Positions 25,666 to 33,883 of a stretch of 64,000 bases of DNA are shown here, piece after piece. Position 1 is the stretch's first letter, and every line of letters begins with the position of its first letter. The notes beneath the pieces are model-generated. The model saw only the letters and a program-made list of their open reading frames with translations, did not search any database and had not been told where the DNA came from. Location: contig NZ_JAJQJI010000003.1 in assembly GCF_021213805.1 (NCBI RefSeq), positions 405,422-469,421 of the forward strand, written 5' to 3'. Made by a program: the position numbers and the translations under genes. This DNA is from Mycobacterium sp. MYCO198283. Lineage in GTDB: Bacteria > Actinomycetota > Actinomycetes > Mycobacteriales > Mycobacteriaceae.

Positions 25666-26886
25666 TCAGGAAAACGGCGGACGACGGTCGATCGCCCGCG
25701 ACGCCGCGCCCGCGCGCCGCCAGGCCTTCGCCACCCAGTCGACGTCCTCGTCGGTCACCAGGTTGCCCATCATCCGCACCGCGATGCCCATCAGCACCGA
25801 CGAGCGCATCGCCAGCGGGCCGGTGGCGGGCAGGAACCAGGGCACGGTGAGCAGCCAGGCCAGCCGGCGGGCGATCGAGAAACCCCGCCCGTAGTGCTGC
25901 TGCAGCACCGCCGGCCACGCGGTCTCGAACGAGCCGGTGTCCAGCAGCTCCGCGGCCAGCCGGCCGGTTTCCAGGCCGTAGTCGATGCCTTCGCCGTTGA
26001 GCGGGTTGACGCAGGCGGCGGCGTCGCCGATCAGCATCCAATTCGCGCCCGCGACGCCCGAGACGGCGCCACCCATCGGCAGCAGCGCCGAGGAAACCGC
26101 CCGCGGGGGGCCGTCGAACGACCACTCGTCGCGCCGGAGGTCGGTGTAGGTGTCGATGAGCCGGCGCAGCGGCACGTCGGCGGGGCGTTTGGACGTCGAC
26201 AGCGCGCCCACGCCGATGTTGACCTCGCCGTTGCCCAGCGGGAACACCCAGCCGTAGCCGGGCAGCAGCGCGCCGTCGGCCGAGCGGAGCTCCAGGTGCG
26301 AGGTCAGCCACGGGTCGTCGGCGTTCGGGGTCTTGAGGTAGCCGCGGGCGGCCACGCCGTAGACGGTCTGCTGATGCCACTTGCGGCCGAGCAGGCGCCC
26401 GACGGGGGAGCGGGCGCCGTCGGCGACGATGAGCGCCCCGCAGCGCACGCGGGAACCGTCGCCGAGCGTCAGCTCCGACACCGTGCCCGTCGTCGAAATC
26501 GACACGTCGATGACCTTGTCGCCGAGCCGCATCGCCGCGCCGGACGCCTCGGCGACGGCGCGGATCCGGTCGTCGAGCTCGGTGCGGGGCACCGCCGAGC
26601 CGTGGGTCGGGAACGACGGCCCGGGCCAGTCGACCAGCACCTCGGCGCCGTAGCCGCTCATCTTCAGCCCGCGGTGGCTGATGTGTTCGTCGAGCCAGTT
26701 CTCCAGGCCCAGTCGCTGCAGCTCCAGCACCGCCCGCGGGGTCAGCCCGTCGCCGCAGGCCTTGTCGCGGGGGAAGTGCGCGCCGTCGATCACCAGGACG
26801 TCGCGTCCGGCCCGGGCCGCCCAGGCCGCCGCGGCCGACCCCGCGGGCCCGGCGCCGACCACCACCACATCGGCCGAGGTTCGCAT
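25666..26886 (-). CDS. menJ: Menaquinone beta-isoprene reductase / geranylgeranyl reductase family
   Basis: 406 residues from ATG at 26886. FAD-dependent: GAGPAGSAAAAWAARAGRD dinucleotide motif at about 11-30, GDGLTPRAV early motif, GDAAACVNPLNGEGIDYG FAD-ribityl motif at about 290. Rv0561c saturates the beta isoprene unit of menaquinone-9, giving MK-9(II-H2). Divergent from the prenyl diphosphate synthase with 21 bp between starts; CATACT lies about 8 bp before its ATG, implying a leaderless transcript. Confidence 0.92.
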   Translation of the reverse strand: MRTSADVVVVGAGPAGSAAAAWAARAGRDVLVIDGAHFPRDKACGDGLTPRAVLELQRLGLENWLDEHISHRGLKMSGYGAEVLVDWPGPSFPTHGSAVPRTELDDRIRAVAEASGAAMRLGDKVIDVSISTTGTVSELTLGDGSRVRCGALIVADGARSPVGRLLGRKWHQQTVYGVAARGYLKTPNADDPWLTSHLELRSADGALLPGYGWVFPLGNGEVNIGVGALSTSKRPADVPLRRLIDTYTDLRRDEWSFDGPPRAVSSALLPMGGAVSGVAGANWMLIGDAAACVNPLNGEGIDYGLETGRLAAELLDTGSFETAWPAVLQQHYGRGFSIARRLAWLLTVPWFLPATGPLAMRSSVLMGIAVRMMGNLVTDEDVDWVAKAWRRAGAASRAIDRRPPFS

Positions 26887-26907
26887 GGCTCACAGTATGT
26901 TGGTCCA
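26887..26907. promoter_or_regulatory. Compact divergent promoter menJ/grcC1
   Basis: Only 21 bp separate the two start codons. TATGTT (plus) lies 6 bp before the grcC1 ATG and CATACT (minus) about 8 bp before the menJ ATG; they overlap. Both transcripts would begin at or near their start codons, a common mycobacterial leaderless layout. Confidence 0.5.
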
Positions 26908-27915
26908 ATGCGGACACCGGCGAACGTGGTGGCGGGCGTCGACTTCGGCGATCCCGTCTTCGCGGCGAAGGTCCGCGACGGGGTGGCCCGCATCGAGGCT
27001 CTCATGAGCGAGGAGCTCGGTCGGGCCGACGCGCTGATGAGCGAGGCCGTCAACCATCTCTTCCAAGCCGGCGGCAAGCGGTTCCGGCCGCTGTTCACCG
27101 TGCTGTCGGCGCAGCTCGGTCCGGAGCCGGATGCCTGGCAGGTCACGGTCGCCGGCGCCGTCATCGAGATGGTGCACCTGGCGACGCTTTACCACGACGA
27201 TGTGATGGACGAGGCGCAGGTGCGCCGCGGCGCCCCGAGCGCCAACGCGCGGTGGAGCAACAACATCGCGATCCTGGCGGGTGACTATCTGTTCGCGACG
27301 GCGTCGCGGCTGGTCTCGCGGCTCGGGCCGGACGCGGTGCGCATCATCGCCGAGACGTTCGCGCAACTGGTGACCGGGCAGATGCGCGAGACGCAGGGCC
27401 CCAGCGCCGGGGCCGACGACATCGACCACTACCTCAAGGTGGTGTACGAGAAGACGGCCTGCCTGATCGCCGCGTCCGGCCGCTTCGGGGCGACGTTTTC
27501 CGGCGCCGACGCCGACCAGATCGAGCGGCTCAGCCGGCTCGGCGGCATCGTCGGCACCGTCTTCCAGATCTCCGACGACATCATCGACATCGACAGCGAT
27601 CCCGACGAGTCCGGCAAGTTGCCGGGCACCGACCTGCGCGAGGGCGTCCACACCCTGCCGGTGCTGTACGCGCTGCGCGAACCCGGGCCGGACGCCGACC
27701 GGCTGCGGGCGTTGCTGCGCGGTCCGGTCACCGATGACGCACAGGTCGCCGAGGCCATCCGGCTGCTGCGCGCGTCCACCGGCATCGCGCAGGCCAAGGA
27801 CACGCTGCGCAACTACGCGGCGGAGGCCCGCGAGGTGCTCGACAAGCTGCCCGCGGGGCCGGGCCGCACGGCGCTGGCGTCGCTGGTCGACTACACCGTC
27901 AACCGGCACGGGTAG
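26908..27915 (+). CDS. grcC1: Long-chain polyprenyl diphosphate synthase
   Basis: 335 residues from ATG at 26908 (MRTPANVVAGVDFGDPV). Trans-prenyltransferase with first aspartate motif DDVMD (Asp97) and second DDIID (Asp223), GGKRFRPLF for IPP binding, small residues before the first motif (LATLYHD) consistent with long products. Likely makes the nonaprenyl tail of menaquinone, fitting the adjacent menJ and menG. Corresponds to Rv0562. Confidence 0.92.
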   Translation: MRTPANVVAGVDFGDPVFAAKVRDGVARIEALMSEELGRADALMSEAVNHLFQAGGKRFRPLFTVLSAQLGPEPDAWQVTVAGAVIEMVHLATLYHDDVMDEAQVRRGAPSANARWSNNIAILAGDYLFATASRLVSRLGPDAVRIIAETFAQLVTGQMRETQGPSAGADDIDHYLKVVYEKTACLIAASGRFGATFSGADADQIERLSRLGGIVGTVFQISDDIIDIDSDPDESGKLPGTDLREGVHTLPVLYALREPGPDADRLRALLRGPVTDDAQVAEAIRLLRASTGIAQAKDTLRNYAAEAREVLDKLPAGPGRTALASLVDYTVNRHG

Positions 27916-27986
27916 CGTCGCCGGAACCCTGTCGGAACCCGCAGCCCCGGCCGACTCGTTGACCTACTGGAAGTAGGAGGACGCTG

Positions 27987-28862
27987 ATGCATTCGCACGG
28001 ATACGCCAACGGGCTCAAGACGGTGCTGCTGCTGGGCGGGATGTCCGCCCTCATCGTGTTCTTCGGGTCGTTGTTCAACAACCCCTCCATCCTGCTGCTC
28101 GCCGTCCTGTTCGCCGTCGGCATGAACATCTACGTGTACTTCAACAGCGACACGCTGGCGCTGCGGGCGATGCACGCCCAGCCGGTCACCGAGCTGCAGG
28201 AGCCGGTGATGTTCAAGATCGTGCGCGAGCTCGCCACCGCCGCCCGCCAGCCGATGCCCCGGCTCTACATCAGCGACACCGCCGCCCCGAACGCGTTTGC
28301 CACCGGGCGCAATCCCCGCAACGCGGCGGTGTGCTGCACCACCGGCATCCTGGCGATCCTCAATGAGCGGGAGCTGCGGGCCGTGCTCGGCCACGAGCTG
28401 TCGCACGTCTACAACCGCGACATCCTGATCTCCTGCATCGCCGGCGCGCTGGCGGGCGTCATCTCCGGGCTGGCGAACCTGGCGATGATCATGAGCTGGT
28501 TCGGCGGCAACCGCGAAGGCGGCGCCAATCCGTTTGCGCTGCTGCTGGTGTCGCTGCTCGGGCCCGTCGCGGCGACCGTCGTCCGGCTGGCGGTGTCGCG
28601 GTCGCGCGAGTACCAGGCCGATCAGTCCGGCGCCGAGCTGACCGGTGATCCGCTCGCGCTCGCGTCGGCGCTGCGCAAGATCGCCGGCGGGGTGGAGGCC
28701 GCGCCGTTGCCGCCCGAGCCGCAGCTGGCCAGCCAGTCGCACCTGATGATCGCCAACCCGTTCCGGTCGGGCGAGCGCATCGGTGCGCTGTTCGCGACCC
28801 ATCCGCCGATCGCCGACCGCATCGCGCGGCTCGAGCGGATGGCCTACGGCGACCGCTTCTAG
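27987..28862 (+). CDS. htpX: Membrane zinc metalloprotease HtpX
   Basis: 291 residues, M48 family. Two N-terminal membrane helices (about 11-29, 32-50), zinc motif HELSH with His136, Glu137 and His140, preceded by LRAVLG, then two more helices and the distal zinc ligand in [13 protein letters not shown]. Quality control of membrane proteins on the cytoplasmic side. An AGTAGGAGG ribosome site precedes the ATG. Same place as Rv0563. Confidence 0.94.
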   Translation: MHSHGYANGLKTVLLLGGMSALIVFFGSLFNNPSILLLAVLFAVGMNIYVYFNSDTLALRAMHAQPVTELQEPVMFKIVRELATAARQPMPRLYISDTAAPNAFATGRNPRNAAVCCTTGILAILNERELRAVLGHELSHVYNRDILISCIAGALAGVISGLANLAMIMSWFGGNREGGANPFALLLVSLLGPVAATVVRLAVSRSREYQADQSGAELTGDPLALASALRKIAGGVEAAPLPPEPQLASQSHLMIANPFRSGERIGALFATHPPIADRIARLERMAYGDRF

Positions 28863-28948
28863 AAGTCAGCCCTGCGACGTCGCACATCTGCGCGGCCGGG
28901 GAGCGGCGTACCGCTGCGGCTCCTCGTGCCCTCGCCTAGGGTGTGTGC

Positions 28949-29479
28949 GTGCTGAGCAAAGCCTCGATCGCGTTGGCGGCCGTGGCGGCCGCCGTGGGCG
29001 TGGCGGCCCCTGCCGGCGCCGAGCCGCCACCGCCGCCCCCGCCGTTCGACGTGCTGGCCCTGCCCCCGCTTTCGCCCGCGGAGTACTCGGTGCTCGACGG
29101 CGCCTGGAGCGGGTTCGCCGGACCGGGCGGCATCACCTGCATCCTCGACCGGCACAACGGCGCCTACGGCTGCAGCGGCGCGCTGCCCGGCGCGCCGGAC
29201 AACGCGAACGTCGTCAGCGGGTCCCAGGCCGGGCCGCCGGGGTTCGCGACCGCCGCCGGTTCGCCGTTCGCGTTCGCCGGGCCGGTCAAGCCGCTGCCGG
29301 CGAACACCCGGCTGGGCTTCCGCAACGTCAACTGCGGCAGCGACGGCACGTCGCTCGTGTGCCTCAACACGTTCGACCAGACCGGCTTCGTCATCACACC
29401 GGGCGGCAGCTACCTCCTCGGCGAGGCGGGCCCGCCGCTGCTCGACCGGTCCGAGGGCACCAACCCGTTCCGGAACTAG
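28949..29479 (+). CDS. Secreted protein, unknown function
   Basis: 176 residues from GTG at 28949 (VLSKASIALAAVAAAVGVA); another GTG 6 nt earlier is possible. Signal peptide ends APAGA-EPP; then a proline run and a domain with four cysteines (ITCILDRHNGAYGCSG, NVNCGSDGTSLVCLN) suitable for two disulfides. Similar small secreted proteins are common in mycobacteria; no function assigned. Its stop overlaps the convergent gpsA stop by 4 nt. Confidence 0.75.
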   Translation: MLSKASIALAAVAAAVGVAAPAGAEPPPPPPPFDVLALPPLSPAEYSVLDGAWSGFAGPGGITCILDRHNGAYGCSGALPGAPDNANVVSGSQAGPPGFATAAGSPFAFAGPVKPLPANTRLGFRNVNCGSDGTSLVCLNTFDQTGFVITPGGSYLLGEAGPPLLDRSEGTNPFRN

Positions 29480-30501
29480 AAGCCGCTGCCGTGCACCTCG
29501 TGGCCGGGCTTCTCGGCGGCGAGCCCGCGATAGGCCTGCTCGACCGTCGAGCCGTGGTTGATCACCCCGTCGACCTCGCGGGCGATCGGCATGTTGAGCC
29601 CGTACTGGTCGGCGAACTTCATCACCACGCTCGACGCCTTGACGCCCTCCGCCACCTGGTTCATCGCGGCGATGATCTCCTCGATCGGCTTGCCGGCGCC
29701 CAGTTGTTCGCCGACATGGCGGTTGCGGCTGCGCTGGCTGGTGCAGGTGACGATCAGGTCGCCCATTCCCGCCAGCCCGGCGAAGGTGTCGCGGTGGCCG
29801 CCCATCGCCTCGCCGAGCTTGGCCATCTCCCGCACGGCGCGGGCGATCACCATGGCGCGGGTGTTCTCGCCGATGCCCAGTGAATACCCCATGCCGACGG
29901 CGATCGCGTAGACGTTCTTCAGCGCCCCCGCCATCTCGACGCCCACCACGTCGTCGGTGGTGTAGGTGCGAAACCGCTTGGTGCGGAACAACTCCGCCAG
30001 CCGTGCCGCGAGGTGCGGATCGGGCATCGCCAGCACCGCGGCGGCCGCGTAGCCGTCGGCGACCTCGCGGGCGATGTTCGGCCCGGCGAGGATGCCGGCC
30101 GGGTGGCCGGGCAGCACCTCGTCGACGATCTGGCTCATCCGCATGTTGGTGCCCTGCTCCAGGCCCTTCACCAGCGAGACCACCGGCACCCACGGCCGCA
30201 GCTCTGACGCCAGCTGCTCGAGGACGCCGCGAAAGCCGTGGGACGGCACGCCCATGACGACGACGTCGGCGGCATGGGCCGCCTCGGCGAAATCGGTGGT
30301 GGCGCGCAGGTTTTCGCTGAGCTCGACGTCGTCGCCGAGGTAGCGGGTGTTGCGGTGGTTGCGGTTGATGTCCTCGGCGGTTTCCGGCGAGCGCAGCCAC
30401 TGGATCGTCGGGGCGCGGCGGGCGCAGATCGACGCCACCGTCGTTCCCCAGGATCCGCCGCCGAGGACGACGACGTTCGGTTCGCGTTGCGCAGGTGCCA
30501 T
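29476..30501 (-). CDS. gpsA: Glycerol-3-phosphate dehydrogenase [NAD(P)+]
   Basis: 341 residues. Reduces dihydroxyacetone phosphate to sn-glycerol-3-phosphate for phospholipid synthesis. Rossmann motif VVLGGGSWGTTVA at about 10-22, VPSHGFR, SLVKGLEQGTNMRMSQIV, GPNIAREVADG, catalytic lysine in GALKNVYAIAVGMGYSLG and GLAGMGDLIVTCTS. Normal length; corresponds to Rv0564c (gpdA1). Confidence 0.95.
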   Translation of the reverse strand: MAPAQREPNVVVLGGGSWGTTVASICARRAPTIQWLRSPETAEDINRNHRNTRYLGDDVELSENLRATTDFAEAAHAADVVVMGVPSHGFRGVLEQLASELRPWVPVVSLVKGLEQGTNMRMSQIVDEVLPGHPAGILAGPNIAREVADGYAAAAVLAMPDPHLAARLAELFRTKRFRTYTTDDVVGVEMAGALKNVYAIAVGMGYSLGIGENTRAMVIARAVREMAKLGEAMGGHRDTFAGLAGMGDLIVTCTSQRSRNRHVGEQLGAGKPIEEIIAAMNQVAEGVKASSVVMKFADQYGLNMPIAREVDGVINHGSTVEQAYRGLAAEKPGHEVHGSGF

Positions 30502-30576
30502 GGCGATCAGGGTATGGGCCGACCCCGGTTGTTCACTGCCGGTTCGGGCAACGCGGTGCTTGCCGCCGTACGGAGG

Positions 30577-32046
30577 TCAGGCGCTCAGCGGCGTCCGGTT
30601 CACCCCGGCGGTGCCGAACACCATCGACTCCTCGATCCGGTCGAAGCGGTGGTCGAGCGCGTCGATGACGAAGTTCTGCCGCACGTTCCACGGCCGCCGC
30701 GTGCCGGATTTCGGCAGTACGTCGAGCGCCCGCAGCACGTACCCGGACTGCAGATCCCAGGCCGGCTTCTCGGTCAGTACCTCGCCGCCGCGGTGCGGGT
30801 AGGCGTGGGTGTAGCCGTGGGCGCGCATGTGGGCGATGAGCCGGGCGACGCTGCGGGCGGTCATGTCCGCGCGCAGCGTCCACGACGCGTTGGTGTAGCC
30901 GACGCACCACGCGAGGTTCGGGACGTCTTCGAGCAGGTGCGCCTTGAACACGAACCGGTCGTGCGGCTTGATCTCCGCCCCGTCGATGCTCACCGCGACG
31001 CCGCCGAGCGCCTGCAGCTGCAGACCGGTTGCGGTGACGATGATGTCGGCGTCGACGTGGTCGCCCGAGCGCAGCGCGATGCCGGTGGCGTCCATGTGGT
31101 CGATGTGGTCGGTGACCATCTCGACGCGGCCGGCGCTGATGGCCTCCCACAGGTCGCCGTCGGCGATCAGACACATCCGCTGATCCCACGGGTTGTACCG
31201 CGGCTTGAAGTGCACGTCGACGGGATAGCCCTCGGGCAGCGCGTCGACGGCCATCTTCCGCAGCCACGCCTTGATGAGGTTCGGCGCCTTGCGTGACAGG
31301 TGGACGGTCAGCGCGGTGTACAGCGCGTTGTACCAGCGGACGATGAGGTGACCGAGCCTGCGCGGCAGCAGCTTCCGGATCCACACGTCCTGCGGGCGGA
31401 CGCGCGGCTGCGCCGCCACGTAGGTGGGCGAGCGTTGCAGCAGCGTGACCTTCGCCGCGGTCTCGGCCAGCGCCGGCACGAGGCTCATGGCGGTGGCGCC
31501 GCTGCCGATCACGACGACGCGCTTGTCGCGGTAGTCGAGGTCCTGCGGCCAGTGCTGCGGATGGATGACGGTGCCGCCGGCGTCCTCGTAGTCGGTGATG
31601 CCGGGGAAGTCGGGGTGGTAGGGCTCGTCGTAGTTGTAGTAGCCGGTGCCGAAGAAGACGAAGTTGCCGCGGAACGTCTCGCCGTCCTCGGTGGTGACCG
31701 TCCAGGTGTCGGTCGTCGAGTCCCAGTCGGCCGAGCGGACGTGGCGGTTGAACCGGATGTGCCGGTCGATCCCGTGCTTGCGGGCGGTCTCGGTGACGTA
31801 CTCGCGGATGTCCTCGCCGTCGGCGATGGTCTCGGGCCGGGTCCACGGCTCGTAGGGAAAGGACAGGCTGAAGATGTCGCTGTCGCTGCGCACGCCCGGA
31901 TACCGGAACAGGTCCCAGGTGCCGCCGATGCGCTCCCGCCGCTCGAGGATCACGTAGTTGATCCCCGGAGTGCGCTCGGTGATGCGGTAGGCGGCGCCGA
32001 TACCGGACAGCCCCGCGCCGATGATGATGACGTCGAACGTTTCCAC
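30577..32046 (-). CDS. Flavin-containing monooxygenase, Baeyer-Villiger type
   Basis: 489 residues (Rv0565c position). FAD motif GAGLSGIGAAYR at about 11-22, WDLFRYPGVRSDSDI, a GTGYYNYDEPYHPDFPG segment next to the HPQHWP part of the Baeyer-Villiger fingerprint, and NADPH motif VVVIGSGATAMSLVP. Same family as EthA, which oxidises ketones and activates ethionamide. Physiological substrate unknown. Confidence 0.9.
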   Translation of the reverse strand: METFDVIIIGAGLSGIGAAYRITERTPGINYVILERRERIGGTWDLFRYPGVRSDSDIFSLSFPYEPWTRPETIADGEDIREYVTETARKHGIDRHIRFNRHVRSADWDSTTDTWTVTTEDGETFRGNFVFFGTGYYNYDEPYHPDFPGITDYEDAGGTVIHPQHWPQDLDYRDKRVVVIGSGATAMSLVPALAETAAKVTLLQRSPTYVAAQPRVRPQDVWIRKLLPRRLGHLIVRWYNALYTALTVHLSRKAPNLIKAWLRKMAVDALPEGYPVDVHFKPRYNPWDQRMCLIADGDLWEAISAGRVEMVTDHIDHMDATGIALRSGDHVDADIIVTATGLQLQALGGVAVSIDGAEIKPHDRFVFKAHLLEDVPNLAWCVGYTNASWTLRADMTARSVARLIAHMRAHGYTHAYPHRGGEVLTEKPAWDLQSGYVLRALDVLPKSGTRRPWNVRQNFVIDALDHRFDRIEESMVFGTAGVNRTPLSA

Positions 32047-32095
32047 GATGGCCTCTCAGTGTGGTCCAGCTCACCACGATAGGCCGTCGGATACC

Positions 32096-32494
32096 GTGCT
32101 CGCCGTGCTGTCGCGAATCGCCGGCGCCGCCGTCGTGGCGCTCGCCGCGGGATGCGCCCACCCGGGTGCCGCGACCAGCGACGCACAGCAGATCAGCGCG
32201 GTCGTCGCCGCGATGGAGAAGGCGTATGACGACTCCGACTGGCTTGCCTTCGGTGCGTCGGTGTGCGCGGCGCAGCGGCTCGACTTCGACGACGCCTTCG
32301 ACCCCTGGCTGTCGCGCCGACGCGGCAGCGGGCCCGGCGAATTCGACGTGCAGGCCGTGTCCGTCGACGGCGCACGGGCCCAGGCGACGGTCGCGTTGCG
32401 CTTCGTCAACCGCGAGTTCGACACCGCGTTCGGCGCCGACCCGGTGCAGTGGCGGTTCGTCCGCGAGGGCGGTGCGTGGAAGTGGTGCCTCTAG
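32096..32494 (+). CDS. Small lipoprotein with NTF2-like domain
   Basis: 132 residues from GTG at 32096 (a second GTG at 32105 is equally possible). Signal peptide with lipobox LAAGC, then one alpha+beta domain ([52 protein letters not shown]) like the secreted NTF2/DUF4878 proteins of mycobacteria. Terminal WKWCL plus VCAAQRLDF could form a disulfide. Convergent with yajQ (4-nt overlap of stops). Function unknown. Confidence 0.75.
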   Translation: MLAVLSRIAGAAVVALAAGCAHPGAATSDAQQISAVVAAMEKAYDDSDWLAFGASVCAAQRLDFDDAFDPWLSRRRGSGPGEFDVQAVSVDGARAQATVALRFVNREFDTAFGADPVQWRFVREGGAWKWCL

Positions 32495-32982
32495 CGGTAG
32501 TTGACGAACTGCAGCGCGACGTCGAGGTCGGCGCCCTTCAGCAGCGCGATGACGGCCTGCAGATCGTCGCGCTTCTTGCTGCTGACGCGGATCTCGTCGC
32601 CCTGGATCTGCGCCTTGACGCCCTTGGGGCCCTCGTCGCGGATGAGCTTGGTGATCTTCTTGGCCTGATCGCTGGAGATGCCCTGCTTGATGGTGCCGCT
32701 GACGCGGTAGGTCTTGCCGCTGGGCTGCGGATCCCCGGCGTCGAACGCCTTCATGCTGATGTCGCGGCGCACCAGCTTCTCCTTGAAGACGTCGACGGCG
32801 GCCTTGACGCGTTCCTCGGTCGAGCTCACCAGCTCGATGGTCTCCTCGCCCTTCCAGGCGATCGTGGTGTCGGTGCCGCGGAAGTCGAACCGCGTGGCGA
32901 GTTCCTTGGCCGCCTGGTTGAGCGCGTTGTCCACCTCCTGGCGGTCGACCTTGCTCACGACGTCGAACGATGAATCCGCCAT
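32491..32982 (-). CDS. yajQ: YajQ family nucleotide-binding protein
   Basis: 163 residues from ATG at 32982 ([17 protein letters not shown]), equal to Rv0566c. Two ferredoxin-like repeats; motifs [41 protein letters not shown] and terminal LQFVNYR are family-diagnostic. YajQ members bind cyclic di-GMP in Xanthomonas and RNA/nucleotides elsewhere; role in mycobacteria not established. An upstream in-frame ATG at 33027 lacks conservation. Confidence 0.93.
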   Translation of the reverse strand: MADSSFDVVSKVDRQEVDNALNQAAKELATRFDFRGTDTTIAWKGEETIELVSSTEERVKAAVDVFKEKLVRRDISMKAFDAGDPQPSGKTYRVSGTIKQGISSDQAKKITKLIRDEGPKGVKAQIQGDEIRVSSKKRDDLQAVIALLKGADLDVALQFVNYR

Positions 32983-33087
32983 GAATCCGTCCTCCCGGTG
33001 GTCTGGGCGTTTTCGTGCTGGGACCATCCTCGTTGTACCCTGTAAGGCGCACCAAACCCGGGGTGATCCTCCGGCCGGTGCGCACCC

Positions 33088-33170
33088 GGCAGGTTGCCCG
33101 AGCGGCCAATGGGAGCGGACTGTAAATCCGTCGGCTTACGCCTACGCAGGTTCGAATCCTGCACCTGCCA
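33088..33170 (+). tRNA. tRNA-Tyr (GTA)
   Basis: 83-nt class II tRNA. Acceptor GGCAGGT pairs with ACCTGCC; anticodon stem GCGGA/TCCGT around loop CTGTAAA, anticodon GTA at 33122-33124; extra arm CGGCTTACGCC; T arm GCAGG-TTCGAAT-CCTGC; discriminator A, with no encoded CCA. Divergent from yajQ. Confidence 0.97.
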
Positions 33171-33174
33171 CGCT

Positions 33175-33210
33175 GTCGTCAGGCCCCACCTTCGGGTGGG
33201 GCCTGACGAC
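33175..33210 (+). terminator. Perfect 16-bp hairpin after tRNA-Tyr
   Basis: GTCGTCAGGCCCCACC and GGTGGGGCCTGACGAC pair perfectly around a TTCG tetraloop, beginning 4 nt after the tRNA. The following GTTT is a minimal U-tract. Read as the tRNA transcript terminator; very stable. Confidence 0.85.
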
Positions 33211-33239
33211 GTTTGGCTGCTACCAAGGACTTTCGGTGG

Positions 33240-33389
33240 TCAGCCGACCTCGTTGGCGTCTCCGGGATGAGGGACGTTGTCCTCGTCGACGTAGGCGCCG
33301 TGGTCGGTGTCGACGTCCTGGTGGTCGCGAGGACCTTCGTTGGAACCTTGGGATTCGACCGCGTCGGCAGCATCACTGGGCATCGTCAT
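33240..33389 (-). CDS. Small acidic hypothetical protein
   Basis: 49 residues from ATG at 33389 (MTMPSDAADAVESQGSNEG). Highly acidic and histidine-containing (DHQDVDTDHGAYVDEDNVPH), no membrane segment. A GGAGGGGG stretch lies about 12 nt upstream. Composition differs from noise in this high-GC DNA, but no homologue is recognised; it could be a chance frame. Confidence 0.4.
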   Translation of the reverse strand: MTMPSDAADAVESQGSNEGPRDHQDVDTDHGAYVDEDNVPHPGDANEVG

Positions 33390-33444
33390 GGGCAGGGAGT
33401 GCCCCCTCCGCGCGGGCTCGAACCGCGGCGCCGCCGAACCCGGT

Positions 33445-33702
33445 TCAGCAGGGCTGGCCGGGAGGCGTGAAGTACGCGACCCCTTCCACGGTGTAGCAGG
33501 GGAGCTCGCCCGGCACATAGGGAATGTGCTGCGCCTCGATCGCGACGGCCGCTTCGTCAGCGGCCACGTTGGAGCAGCCACCGATCGCGAAGTGACGCGC
33601 ACCGGCCCCGGCGCAGACGTCGGCCTGCGCCGCCGGCGCAACCGCGACCGGGATGACGGCCGCACCTGCGGCCATCGCGAGTACTGCTGCGAACTTCTTC
33701 AT
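33445..33702 (-). CDS. Small secreted cysteine-containing protein
   Basis: 85 residues from ATG at 33702 (MKKFAAVLAMAAGAAVIPV), preceded by GAAAGGCATGAC. Signal peptide ends AQA-DVC. The mature part of about 55 residues has four cysteines (VCAGAG, GGCSNVA, LPCYTV, QPC-end), probably two disulfides. DUF-type mycobacterial exported protein; function unknown. Confidence 0.7.
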   Translation of the reverse strand: MKKFAAVLAMAAGAAVIPVAVAPAAQADVCAGAGARHFAIGGCSNVAADEAAVAIEAQHIPYVPGELPCYTVEGVAYFTPPGQPC

Positions 33703-33883
33703 GTCATGCCTTTCGCTGGCGGAACCGGGTGTGTGGAGTATCCCCCCGCGACGACGGTTTTCGGGCGCATTGGCGGTGTTCGGCGGCCGCGTACTGGCCA
33801 CCTCGGGTTTGCGCTGGATACACTTCCTGGGAATCAGCTGAGAACCCGTGGTGCTCGCCCGTGTATCAGCGTGGGGAGTTTTC

